This document shows positions 9,272 to 17,813 of a DNA stretch of 60,907 nucleotides, in pieces. The DNA comes from Bacteroidia bacterium (GTDB taxonomy: Bacteria; Bacteroidota; Bacteroidia; Bacteroidales; VadinHA17). The notes beneath the pieces were generated by a model. It was not told the DNA's origin, did not search any database, and saw only the letters and a program-made list of their open reading frames with translations. A program made the translations under genes and the position numbers. The stretch lies in assembly GCA_026391215.1 (NCBI GenBank), contig JAPLDX010000089.1, positions 1 through 60,907 on the forward strand, read 5' to 3'. Positions within the stretch are counted from its first letter, which is position 1, and each line of letters opens with the position of its first letter.

Positions 9272-9841
9272 ATGGACTTTCAAGAAGACCTGAAGAATTC
9301 ATTAAGGATTCTCAGAGAGGGAGGGACCATATTGTATCCGACCGATACGCTCTGGGGACTTGGGTGCGATGCCACAAATTCTTCAGCAGTGCAAAAGATC
9401 TTCAGTATAAAATCAAGAGATGAAAGTAAAAGCCTTATAATCCTTGTCAACGGATTATCAATGCTTGAAAGATGTGTTAAAGATGTCCCGGAAATAGTCT
9501 ATAATCTGACATCTGTTTCCGATTCTCCGCTGACAATCATCTATCCTGAAGGCAGAAACCTGGCTGAAGGCGTCTGCGCTGAAGATGGTTCCGTGGGTAT
9601 AAGGATTTGCAATGATGAGTTTTGCGTTGAACTTATTGAAAGGTTCCGGAAGCCTGTTGTTTCAACATCAGCCAATATGGCAGGAAAGAAATCTCCTTCC
9701 AGTTTCAGAGAAATAGATGAATACATTATCAGATCGGCTGATTATACTGTCAAATACCGCCGAGAAGACCAACAAAAATACTCCGCTTCTCCTGTCATTA
9801 AAGTAGAAAAAAACGGAGTATTTAAAATCTTAAGGAAATAA
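9272..9841 (+). CDS. tsaC: L-threonylcarbamoyladenylate synthase
   Basis: A 189-residue YrdC/Sua5-domain protein. The N-terminal GGTILYPTDTLWGLGCDATN and the SIKSRDESKSL segment form the ATP/bicarbonate/threonine pocket, and VVSTSANMAGK is the usual C-terminal motif. It makes threonylcarbamoyl-AMP from threonine, bicarbonate and ATP, which TsaBD(E) transfers to A37 of ANN-decoding tRNAs. The short form, lacking the extra Sua5 domain, is seen here. It follows the glycosyltransferase gene closely and converges on the GIN-domain gene with a single base between the stops. Confidence 0.93.
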   Translation: MDFQEDLKNSLRILREGGTILYPTDTLWGLGCDATNSSAVQKIFSIKSRDESKSLIILVNGLSMLERCVKDVPEIVYNLTSVSDSPLTIIYPEGRNLAEGVCAEDGSVGIRICNDEFCVELIERFRKPVVSTSANMAGKKSPSSFREIDEYIIRSADYTVKYRREDQQKYSASPVIKVEKNGVFKILRK

Positions 9842-9842
9842 T

Positions 9843-10538
9843 TCAGTTTGAAGATCTTACATGTCCCGATCCTGATACTCTTGCATCAATTTTCGGATTG
9901 CCTGTATATGTTACATTTCCACTACCTGATACGCTGGACTCAAGAGATCCGGTTACATTACATGTGCAGTTTCCACTTCCCGAAATATGAACCTCCATTG
10001 TTTCACATTTAGCCGATTCTCCATGAAAGCTTCCCGATCCGCTGATCGAAATTTCAGCATCCTTTGCATTACCTTCTCCAAGGTGGATATTGCCTGAGCC
10101 TGAAATGCTGCATTCAAGGTTTTCAACTGCCAGTTCAGCTGTGTATATATTACCACTTCCGCTCACACTGAGATCAAGATCTTCTGTCTTTACAGCATCT
10201 TGTATCTCAGCCTTCCCGGAACCTGAAACACCAAGCCCTTCAAGTTCAGGCAATGTAACATAAACATTTACCTTACCCCTGAAGTCAAATCTCCAGTTTT
10301 CCTGTTTTATCTGAAGCCTTGCCCCCGAAAGTTCTGTAATTACCTCTTCAAGATCACCTTTCTCTCCTTCAAGTTCTACGCTGAACTGAGGACCGATCTT
10401 AACATAAAGATTTCCGGCAATCCCAAAACCAATTGAAGAAAATCCTTTGACATCCCTGGTTTCTTTAACAGTCTGCCCTGCTGAAAAACCATATGCAAGG
10501 CTCATGATAACTAATAATACTAAGGTTCTTTTCATCAT
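9843..10538 (-). CDS. Exported GIN-domain (DUF2807) protein
   Basis: A 231-residue protein with a clear signal peptide (hydrophobic residues ~5-20, ending near AGQT). The mature part is a putative auto-transporter adhesin head (GIN/DUF2807) domain: about seven copies of an (I/V/S)SGSG(N/H/S) turn at ~15-20-residue intervals, each followed by a short strand, building a right-handed beta-helix. Such proteins are common and abundant in Bacteroidota and probably sit in the periplasm or on the surface. Their function is not established. It seems monocistronic. Confidence 0.88.
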   Translation of the reverse strand: MMKRTLVLLVIMSLAYGFSAGQTVKETRDVKGFSSIGFGIAGNLYVKIGPQFSVELEGEKGDLEEVITELSGARLQIKQENWRFDFRGKVNVYVTLPELEGLGVSGSGKAEIQDAVKTEDLDLSVSGSGNIYTAELAVENLECSISGSGNIHLGEGNAKDAEISISGSGSFHGESAKCETMEVHISGSGNCTCNVTGSLESSVSGSGNVTYTGNPKIDARVSGSGHVRSSN

Positions 10539-10597
10539 AATATGTTTTTTGTGTGAAATGATTTTAGATAAAGACGTATAATTAAAGGAATTGTTGC

Positions 10598-10737
10598 ATA
10601 AAAAGTACCCCCCTCCCGCTATAGCGGGATCCCCCCTGAAGGGGAGCTAAATTCAGGCTGCTTGTAATTCTTTTAATATTTGAAGATTAGCCCCCTTTTA
10701 GGGGGGCAGTCCCGCATGGAGGGACGGGGGGTTCTAG
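10598..10737. repeat. GC-rich imperfect inverted-repeat pair (REP/MITE-like)
   Basis: Two arms of about 45 bases face each other: ACCCCCCTCCCGCTATAGCG and onward (from ~10602), and the reverse-complement-like arm ending GGACGGGGGGTTCT (~10737). Each arm also contains its own small hairpin. The G/C runs contrast sharply with the AT-rich flanks. A structurally similar element lies at 40601-40814. This fills the 203-base gap between the GIN-domain gene and rimM; no gene is seen in it. Confidence 0.65.
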
Positions 10738-10741
10738 GTTT

Positions 10742-11251
10742 TCAATTAATCTCTGTTAAGCCCTCCGGTATATCCATCTGGATGACCTTCTTCTTCTTAT
10801 CTATTTTAATAATGAAATCCTTATGAAAAGGGATCAATAGCTCCTTCCCGCTTTCTGTTTCAACGTTTATGATCCATTGTCCGGGATTTTCAATGATTGC
10901 ACTGATTGTGCCTGCCAGAGTATTATCTTTCAGATAGACTTTAAATCCACTGAAATCCATATTAGTTATATCTTCTTTCTTTTCAGAATTAAGAAAAACC
11001 CTGCATCCTGTGAACTGGCTTACTTTTTCAATGGAGTCATAGCCATCAAATTTCAGCTTAAGAATGCCGGAGTCATCGTACTCTGATTCAGATATAAAAA
11101 AAGGAACCTGCTTCCCTTCTATTTCGAGGAAAACCGATTCCATTTCAGTTATTTTTTCTGTAAAGGTACTTTCCAGCCTGATTGTTACAACACCCTCGTA
11201 ACCATGCACTTTTGCAATACGTCCCAGCAATATGCGGGCATTGTAAGCCAT
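10742..11251 (-). CDS. rimM: Ribosome maturation factor RimM
   Basis: This 169-residue protein has the RimM N-terminal barrel (LLGRIAKVHGYEGVVTIRLE) and a C-terminal PRC-barrel (GTISAIIENPGQW, then LLIPFHKDFI). It binds 30S protein S19 and helps 16S rRNA 3'-domain maturation. It begins 28 bases after rpsP on the same strand. rpsP-rimM is a widely conserved order, normally continuing to trmD and rplS; here those two do not follow. Confidence 0.95.
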   Translation of the reverse strand: MAYNARILLGRIAKVHGYEGVVTIRLESTFTEKITEMESVFLEIEGKQVPFFISESEYDDSGILKLKFDGYDSIEKVSQFTGCRVFLNSEKKEDITNMDFSGFKVYLKDNTLAGTISAIIENPGQWIINVETESGKELLIPFHKDFIIKIDKKKKVIQMDIPEGLTEIN

Positions 11252-11279
11252 TGGATCGCTGATCCTTACACTCCCAGGT

Positions 11280-11873
11280 CTATTCCTGTGGTTTTTCTTC
11301 TGTAGCTACAGGAGCTTCAGTTGCCTCGGCTAAAGGAGTTTCAGCAGCTTCAGCTGCCGGTGCAGTTTCTTCAACCGGAGCCGGTTTGCTTGCGGCTTCT
11401 GCTTTTGCAGCCAGGTCAGCTTGTTTTTTTGTCAGTTTTGCTGCTCTTGTCTCGTTTATCTTCTTTTCAGCAGCCAGCATCTCAACCAGCCTGTCGTCCT
11501 TCGATTTTTCCAGGCCTGATTTCTTGGCATCAATTTTTTCTTCATTCTTTTTCATCCACTCTTCGAACCGTTTAGTGGCTTCTGCATCATCAAAAGCACC
11601 TTTTTTTACTCCTTCAAGAAGATGCTTCTTTATTAGAATACCTTTGTAAGACAGGATAGCCCTGCATGTATCAGAGGGCACTGCGCCATTTTGCAGCCAA
11701 CCCAGAGCCTTGTCGAAATCAAGTTCGATAGTGGCGGGGTTAGTGAGCGGATTATATTTTCCGATCTTTTCAATATATCTGCCATCCCGTGGCGACCTGC
11801 TATCAGCTACCACGATGTGGTAGTAGGCCAGTTTCTTCCGGCCTTTCCTAGCTAATCTGATTTTAACTGCCAT
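11280..11873 (-). CDS. rpsP: 30S ribosomal protein S16 with Ala/Glu/Pro-rich C-terminal tail
   Basis: The first ~80 residues are classical S16 ([20 protein letters not shown], then [16 protein letters not shown]). The protein runs to 197 residues, about 110 more than the E. coli form. The extension is a charged Lys/Glu segment followed by an Ala/Pro/Glu-rich tail. Similar extensions occur in other Bacteroidota S16 proteins and are likely disordered. The low-complexity tail also produces long open frames on the other strand, which are not genes. A good promoter lies upstream, and rimM is co-transcribed. Confidence 0.96.
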   Translation of the reverse strand: MAVKIRLARKGRKKLAYYHIVVADSRSPRDGRYIEKIGKYNPLTNPATIELDFDKALGWLQNGAVPSDTCRAILSYKGILIKKHLLEGVKKGAFDDAEATKRFEEWMKKNEEKIDAKKSGLEKSKDDRLVEMLAAEKKINETRAAKLTKKQADLAAKAEAASKPAPVEETAPAAEAAETPLAEATEAPVATEEKPQE

Positions 11874-11917
11874 TAATTTTTAACGCTTTTTATTTAACCT
11901 GTTTAAAATTGTGGGTG

Positions 11918-11949
11918 CAAAGATAAAAGTAATTATTTTACCGGGCAAA
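11918..11949 (-). promoter_or_regulatory. rpsP: Bacteroidota sigma-A promoter for rpsP-rimM
   Basis: On the minus strand TTTG (11949-11946) and TATCTTTG (11925-11918) are 20 bases apart, matching the phylum's promoter consensus, about 45 bases before the rpsP ATG. Confidence 0.72.
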
Positions 11950-11975
11950 TGAATAATACTAATTTATATATTATA

Positions 11976-12014
11976 AAAAAGAGGCTGAACTCTTCTTCAA
12001 ATCAGCCTCTTTTT
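11976..12014 (-). terminator. Rho-independent terminator after the Sus operon
   Basis: AAAAAGAGGCTGA pairs perfectly with TCAGCCTCTTTTT around a 13-base loop. Read on the minus strand the stem ends in a T run. It lies 22 bases past the stop of the lipoprotein gene and insulates the Sus operon from rpsP. Confidence 0.82.
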
Positions 12015-12035
12015 AAAGCAACTTATATTTTGTTT

Positions 12036-12830
12036 TCAGTTTCTCGTAAAAAGGAAGGAGTAAGTAGGCCAATAACCTTCATCTACCGAAATTGTGAGAT
12101 TCATGGTATAAATCCCATCACATGTGCTAAATGTTCCGGAGCCTTCATAAGCTATGTTATGCATACCCCATGCATCTGAAGCTATTGCTTTTCGAGGAAC
12201 ATTAACAGCATAGGTAATCGGATCAATATACATAACCAGCGGCCCGAGGTCTTCAACAAGTCCTTCTATTTCTTCAAGACCTACAACATATATCTTATAT
12301 GGATCATCCGGATCAGCAGTAAGTGTTATATCACCATCCGAACCCCAGTCTCCGCCGTTTGCATGAAAACTGCCTGTTGATATGCTTGTCGTATAAACAC
12401 AGGCTGCAGGAACTACAAGAGGAGTGGAACGTGTAGTACGGCCATTTGCGGTTATTAACAGTTCGAAATCAAAAACATCACCCCTTTCGATATCAGCTAA
12501 GGCAATCCCTAGTTTTTCAGCAGCATCCGCTGATGTAATCGTGACAACTGCCGGAAATGAAGTTAACTCGGTTATTGTGACATCAGCATGATTGTTATTA
12601 AAAGAACCTATTAAAGTAGCTGCAGGTACCGAGGCGCCTTCCGGGATGTTTATTGTGAATTGTACAAATGCATTCTCGAGATCATTAATATCAAATACCC
12701 CGGGATTAAGACCCGAAATGCCAGGGACTACTGCAACACCCCTTTCGCCTGCCGGATCCGGAAGCTGTTCACAACTTATGAATATCATAATAAGTGTGAT
12801 GATCAATCCTATTGTTTTTATTTTTTTCAT
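12036..12830 (-). CDS. Lipoprotein of unknown function, third gene of the Sus operon
   Basis: A 264-residue protein with a lipoprotein signal: hydrophobic residues 5-18 and a lipobox cysteine at 20 (MIFISCEQ). The mature chain is acidic, rich in Thr/Asp/Gly and predicted to be beta-sheet. I do not recognise a named domain. Its place right after susD, 40 bases away on the same strand and ending at a strong terminator, suggests an accessory outer-membrane lipoprotein like SusE/SusF that helps capture the operon's substrate. That role is inferred from position only. Confidence 0.72.
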   Translation of the reverse strand: MKKIKTIGLIITLIMIFISCEQLPDPAGERGVAVVPGISGLNPGVFDINDLENAFVQFTINIPEGASVPAATLIGSFNNNHADVTITELTSFPAVVTITSADAAEKLGIALADIERGDVFDFELLITANGRTTRSTPLVVPAACVYTTSISTGSFHANGGDWGSDGDITLTADPDDPYKIYVVGLEEIEGLVEDLGPLVMYIDPITYAVNVPRKAIASDAWGMHNIAYEGSGTFSTCDGIYTMNLTISVDEGYWPTYSFLFTRN

Positions 12831-12870
12831 TTTACATTATTTTTTAGTTAAACTATGAAACAGGAGGCAT

Positions 12871-14319
12871 CTAGCGTGTTCCTCCGGCCCACCAGACATT
12901 TTCAGAATATACATAAGTTCCGTCACCATAAGCATTACGGACATTTACATTTGTAGTTACATCTCCGGATCCATATGTCAAACGTAATGGGAACTGATTT
13001 GTATTGGCGGGATTTGCCAATGTAATTACATTGTTACCCATTGCCCTTAGCCTTCTGTAATCATTGTAGGCTTCAATAGCTTCTTCCTCGAAAAAAGCAA
13101 TATATTTCTGATTCATTACCTCCGATAGCGGATTTGCTGAAAATCTGGAGCTTACAATATCATCAAAATAATCTGCTGCATCAGTGGCTGTTAAGCCGAT
13201 ATTTACTTTTTGGAAAGCAGCTGTAATGGCACTCTGTAAAGCGTCTTCAGCGGCAGTTAAGTTGTTTAACCGCACATAAGCCTCTGCTTTCAGAAATTCT
13301 ACCTCATGATAACTCAGGAGGTAGGTAGGTGCAGTATTTGTGCTGATTGCAGATACTGAATAGGAACCTTGAACCTGATTTGCTGTACCATTTGGAGCAA
13401 ATACCAGGCCACCGCCTGCAGCGGGATGAGGTATAAAGAACACATCATCCCTGGGATCACTTCTCTCAACTAATTTATCATGCAGGCTTTGACTTGCACC
13501 GAAATAATCCCGATCCCGGAAGAAAACCCAAAAGGGACTTAGTGCAGTACTTCCATTATAATTAAACTGAGCCTGTTCATCAGCTGAAGTGAAAGACTGG
13601 TCGGCAAATGAGATAACATCAGCATAAGCAGGAGTCTTGTACGATAGGTGCATTGTATAACGGGCTTTCAACCCATAGGCAAATTTCTTCCACAAATCGG
13701 TATCCCCGCCATATATCAGATCCTGATTTCCTAAAGAAACAAATATCGTAGCCTTGTCAAGATTGGCAATCCCCTCGTCAAGCAAATCAAAGATATCTGC
13801 ATAAATATCTTGCTGACTATCCAGTTCAGGGGTATATATTACACCTGGCTGGCATGACTGGGTCCATGGTACATCCCCAATCATATCAGTAAGTACTGCA
13901 AGATTTAATGCCGTAAGTATTTGTGCAATACCGAGAGTATGATAATTGCCTTCTTCCGGGCCGCCAGTGGAACATTTTTCCCGTACCAGCCTCAGGCAGT
14001 AAAGGTTTGCATATACTGCATTCCATGTATTATTATAAGTTGATGAAGCTGTAGGCTCTGAAGACCTGATATCAGCATTATAAAGCTGTCCAAATGTACC
14101 TGTATTATGTTCAATATAAACAGATGCATAAATATTAAAATCCCCGCCGACTATATTGAAAGCACTGGAAGTCATAGCATCTGTAATTATCAGGCTTGAT
14201 ACCATATCGTTCGGGTCATTTATGTCCTTATTTATTTCATCCATAACAGATTCAGAACATGACCAGAGAGTCAGGGCCAGGATTGCTACAGATAATATTA
14301 TATTAATCTTCTTTTTCAT
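12871..14319 (-). CDS. SusD/RagB-family nutrient-binding lipoprotein
   Basis: A 482-residue lipoprotein: hydrophobic leader with a lipobox cysteine at residue 21 (LTLWSCSE), then an alpha-helical TPR-type fold. Segments such as YTMHLSYKTP, EVEFLKAEAYVRL and the C-terminal EAYNDYRRLRAMGN are typical of the SusD-like superfamily (the SusD-like 2 branch). On the cell surface it forms the lid of the SusC channel and binds the substrate. It follows the SusC gene by 11 bases. No glycosidase or peptidase gene is linked, so the substrate class is unknown; several members of this branch serve peptide or protein uptake. Confidence 0.92.
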   Translation of the reverse strand: MKKKINIILSVAILALTLWSCSESVMDEINKDINDPNDMVSSLIITDAMTSSAFNIVGGDFNIYASVYIEHNTGTFGQLYNADIRSSEPTASSTYNNTWNAVYANLYCLRLVREKCSTGGPEEGNYHTLGIAQILTALNLAVLTDMIGDVPWTQSCQPGVIYTPELDSQQDIYADIFDLLDEGIANLDKATIFVSLGNQDLIYGGDTDLWKKFAYGLKARYTMHLSYKTPAYADVISFADQSFTSADEQAQFNYNGSTALSPFWVFFRDRDYFGASQSLHDKLVERSDPRDDVFFIPHPAAGGGLVFAPNGTANQVQGSYSVSAISTNTAPTYLLSYHEVEFLKAEAYVRLNNLTAAEDALQSAITAAFQKVNIGLTATDAADYFDDIVSSRFSANPLSEVMNQKYIAFFEEEAIEAYNDYRRLRAMGNNVITLANPANTNQFPLRLTYGSGDVTTNVNVRNAYGDGTYVYSENVWWAGGTR

Positions 14320-14330
14320 GATATTTCAAA

Positions 14331-17300
14331 TTAAAAAGTTAAATCTAACGTTAAACCATAGCTGGTTGTCTGTGGTACGGTAAACCTTTCAAATGATCCT
14401 CCCATATTTGTATTCCCCTGGCTCGATTCGGGATCCAGGTTTGGAAGGGCGGTCCAGATAAGTAGGTTACGTAAGAAAGCAGAAACACCCAGATCGACTT
14501 TTTTGAATAACTTATTTGCAGGTTTATACTTCAGGGAAAGCTCACGAAGTTTTACAAATGAATTATCAAAAATATAATACTCATCAATATTTGTAAGTAC
14601 ATTCTGGTGCAACATCTGCAAAGCATAAGGATCTAATGGCCCGCCCCGTGAAATGTCATTGGGTGTGCCATCAGATTTTACTCCATCGTAGATAAAGGTT
14701 GACTCACGATCTTCCACTCTTGTTGATAAACCGTAAAAGTCGAGCAATCCGTTACTGCCCGAGTACATCTTACCCCCTTCCTTCCACTCAAACAACGCAT
14801 TCAATGAGAGAGTTTTATATGTGAAAGTAGTATTGCCTCCCAGGATAAAATCAGGAGACACTTTCCCGATCACAGCAGGTTCACCAGCCAGTGGGAAACC
14901 ATAATTCGCCGAGCTCGGATCGTCATCAATCAGAATCTTACCAGTTGTTTCTTCTCTGGCAAATGAAACTCCATAAATAACAGGATAAGTATCACCGATA
15001 CCTGCCCGGACCTGAGGAGTGGTGAATCCTCCTATAAAAATGCTTTCAACACCTTCAGCCAGTTCATCAACATAGTTATCAATCTTTGAAAAATTAAAAT
15101 TCAGATCCCATTGGAAATCTTTAGATAACACAGGAGTTATGTATAATATGATCTCATGGCTGAGCGTGTGCACTTTACCTCCATTCATCAACAAGGCACG
15201 TATACCTGTAGAGCCTGCCAGTGGTACACTGAATATCTGGTCCACAACATTCTGACGTGAAAAAGTATAATCAATACCCAGGCGATTCTGGAAGAATTTC
15301 AATTCTCCGCCAATTTCGTATGATTTTGTATTTTGTGGCACCAGGTTGGGGTCATATTGAACATTATTAGGAATATAAGAACTTACCCCGTCTATTGGAT
15401 ACTGGATTGGAAATCCATTAAACCAACCGCCTCCATAATTTTGTCCCGTCGGAGTGGTGTAGTAATTTTGAATATATGCTCCTGCCTGCCCTACTTCAGC
15501 ATATGAAAGGCGAAGTTTGGAAAATGAAATCCACTCAATATTTTTCACTGCGTTTAGTTCAGATAATACAAAGCTTAAGGCAATTGAAGGATAAAAGAAA
15601 GCTCTGTTATTTGTCGGCATTGTGGAAACAATATCATATCTGCCTGTTCCGGTAAGGAATAATAACGATTTCCACTGCGCGGATAAACTTCCGAAAGTAC
15701 CGAAAGTACGATTTTGCCAATAAGATTCATCTGCAGTGACAAGGTTGGCATTCTTAATATGTGCCCAGCCCCCAAAATTAAAATCCTCACCATGTTCTGA
15801 ATAAATCTTTTGGCTGCCCTGATCAAATTCATTTCCGATCATTGCATTAAGGGTCAAACCATTGCTCATGGTCCAGTCATAGTTTGCTGTAATCAGCTGG
15901 TTGACTGTAAAAGACGTTATACCGTAATTATCTATTATTCCTGTAGATGCAGCATGTCCATATTCAAATACATCCTTGAAATTTGTGGTATATGAATCTG
16001 CCCCTAATTGATAACGGATTTTCAAATTCATATTTCCACTCAGCTTGGCGGTATAATTAGCAAATCCATTTCCGAAAAACCGGTCAGTTTTTTCATTAAA
16101 GACCGTATGTTCAGCGGCCCAATACGGATTGTCCCAACTGCCTCCACGATAATATATGTCAGTATAAGGATCTCCTGGAATAAAATAAGGATAATCCTTC
16201 AGATTATAACTGACAGGTGCACCTAAAACACCGGCCAGTGCAGCATCATTAGCTGTCGGGAGCTTGTCAATATCTGTCTTGGAAAAATTGGCATTAAATC
16301 CTGTACTGAAGTTTTTACCGAACTTCCTTTCCGCAGAAGCTTTGCCATTCCAGCGATTCATTCCTGATGCCAGAGCTATACCACTCTGTGAAGTCTGACT
16401 CAGACCAAGAGCAAAATTGCCTTCTGCTGCAGCCTGACTTATATTTACGTTATTGGTTGCTGAATAACCTGTTCTGAAATATCTGTCCCAGTTATTAAAT
16501 ACCTGTGGAGTGACCCATGCATCTGCAACCTGCCCCAATGCCAGCTGGGGAACATAATATTCGCCTGGATGACCGTTACTGTTCCCTCCGTATGTAGGAT
16601 CATCCGGAAGATCAACGATCTTTGGTCCCCATGATGACGAAGCAGTGGGAACATAACTGCCAGAAAGACCCTGAGCATAGGTGGTCTGGTAATCCGGAGT
16701 ACGTGAAACCTCTGAAAAAGCGCTTGTATGAGATATTGAAATAACAGGTTTTCCGACTGCATTATTCCGGCCGCTCTTTGTTGTAATGAGAATGACCCCG
16801 TTTGATGCACGGATACCGTAAAGGGCTGCTGCTGCCTGACCTTTAAGTATGTTGATACTTTCAATATCGGATGGATTAAGATCCACTGCACGGTTAGAAA
16901 TATCTGATCCGGTTACACCATTTCCTCCAGTTGTGTAGCTACCTCCGCTTCCTGATTGAAAATCCGAGCCGGAGGCAATAGGCATTCCATCTATTACATA
17001 AAGAGGAGCGTTATTCCCTGTAAAAGAGCGTGCGCCACGGATAACAATCTGTGATGAGGCCCCGGGCATACCGCTTGAAGGCTTAATATCAACACCGGAG
17101 ATCTTTCCCTGCATTGCACCTGCAAGATCAGTATTACCTGCTCGTTGTATTACCTCATTTTTGACATCCTGAACTGAATATCCAACAGCTTTTTTCTCCC
17201 TGGATACGCCAAAAGCAGTAACAATTACTTCATCCAGGCCCAGAATATCGGGCTCCAGAACGATATCAATTATTGAACGGTTCCCAATCTCAACCTCCTG

Positions 17301-17543
17301 CTTCTTCATTCCTATATAGGAAAAAACCAGGGTTGTGGCGTTCTCAGGAACTGCCAGAGAGTATTTGCCGTCTATGCTGGTAACGATACCAGCAGTGGTC
17401 CCTTTCACACCTACGGATACACCCGGCATAGCACCCTCTCCTTCAACAGAAGAGGTCACAGTACCAGTAATAGTCTTTTGCTGGGCACTGGCTGAAAGCC
17501 ATACTCCGCAAAAAACTATAAACATCGAGAGAAGTTTTCTCAT
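14331..17543 (-). CDS. SusC/RagA-family TonB-linked outer membrane transporter
   Basis: A 1070-residue protein: signal peptide (residues 1-20, ending SASAQQ), a CarboxypepD-regulatory-like domain (~22-105, with GVSVGVKGTTAGIVTSIDGK), a plug domain (~115-235, including IVIRGARSFTGNNAPLYVID and GVILITTKSG), and a long beta-barrel ending in an aromatic residue (LTLDLTF). It imports oligomeric nutrients across the outer membrane using TonB-ExbBD energy, working with the SusD protein encoded next. It is the first gene of a three-gene operon. No sigma/anti-sigma pair or hybrid two-component gene lies beside it, so its control is not evident. Confidence 0.96.
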   Translation of the reverse strand: MRKLLSMFIVFCGVWLSASAQQKTITGTVTSSVEGEGAMPGVSVGVKGTTAGIVTSIDGKYSLAVPENATTLVFSYIGMKKQEVEIGNRSIIDIVLEPDILGLDEVIVTAFGVSREKKAVGYSVQDVKNEVIQRAGNTDLAGAMQGKISGVDIKPSSGMPGASSQIVIRGARSFTGNNAPLYVIDGMPIASGSDFQSGSGGSYTTGGNGVTGSDISNRAVDLNPSDIESINILKGQAAAALYGIRASNGVILITTKSGRNNAVGKPVISISHTSAFSEVSRTPDYQTTYAQGLSGSYVPTASSSWGPKIVDLPDDPTYGGNSNGHPGEYYVPQLALGQVADAWVTPQVFNNWDRYFRTGYSATNNVNISQAAAEGNFALGLSQTSQSGIALASGMNRWNGKASAERKFGKNFSTGFNANFSKTDIDKLPTANDAALAGVLGAPVSYNLKDYPYFIPGDPYTDIYYRGGSWDNPYWAAEHTVFNEKTDRFFGNGFANYTAKLSGNMNLKIRYQLGADSYTTNFKDVFEYGHAASTGIIDNYGITSFTVNQLITANYDWTMSNGLTLNAMIGNEFDQGSQKIYSEHGEDFNFGGWAHIKNANLVTADESYWQNRTFGTFGSLSAQWKSLLFLTGTGRYDIVSTMPTNNRAFFYPSIALSFVLSELNAVKNIEWISFSKLRLSYAEVGQAGAYIQNYYTTPTGQNYGGGWFNGFPIQYPIDGVSSYIPNNVQYDPNLVPQNTKSYEIGGELKFFQNRLGIDYTFSRQNVVDQIFSVPLAGSTGIRALLMNGGKVHTLSHEIILYITPVLSKDFQWDLNFNFSKIDNYVDELAEGVESIFIGGFTTPQVRAGIGDTYPVIYGVSFAREETTGKILIDDDPSSANYGFPLAGEPAVIGKVSPDFILGGNTTFTYKTLSLNALFEWKEGGKMYSGSNGLLDFYGLSTRVEDRESTFIYDGVKSDGTPNDISRGGPLDPYALQMLHQNVLTNIDEYYIFDNSFVKLRELSLKYKPANKLFKKVDLGVSAFLRNLLIWTALPNLDPESSQGNTNMGGSFERFTVPQTTSYGLTLDLTF

Positions 17544-17610
17544 AACTTTTAGTTTAGGTTAATAAATAAATATTTAAGGAATGTCTAGATTCCTTTTACT
17601 GTCCTTGATA

Positions 17611-17623
17611 GTGACTGTGTCAC
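17611..17623. promoter_or_regulatory. 13-bp palindrome upstream of susC, possible operator
   Basis: GTGACTGTGTCAC is a 5-base dyad around a 3-base centre, 68 bases before the susC start codon and inside the 249-base divergent region between susC and dnaE. It could be a transcription-factor site for the Sus operon. No regulator gene is adjacent, so this is only a candidate. The rest of the gap shows no gene. Confidence 0.3.
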
Positions 17624-17813
17624 TTTCAAAAAATGAAATTAAACAAGGATTTCCATGAATGCCATATTCAATCGACAGATTGCATGTTCTGGTTTATAAT
17701 TGGTATATAAGCGGTTACAGATTATTATTTTGAAGATGACTGAAGCACTCCTGTTTTTATTCATTTTTGCTTATTTTTGTTAGCTGACCAAATTGTTTTT
17801 AATAATCCTTTTC

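Noticed and set aside
11321..11649. Open frames opposite the 3' half of rpsP
   Set aside because: They are a by-product of the Ala/Glu/Pro-rich tail of S16 and have no coding features of their own.
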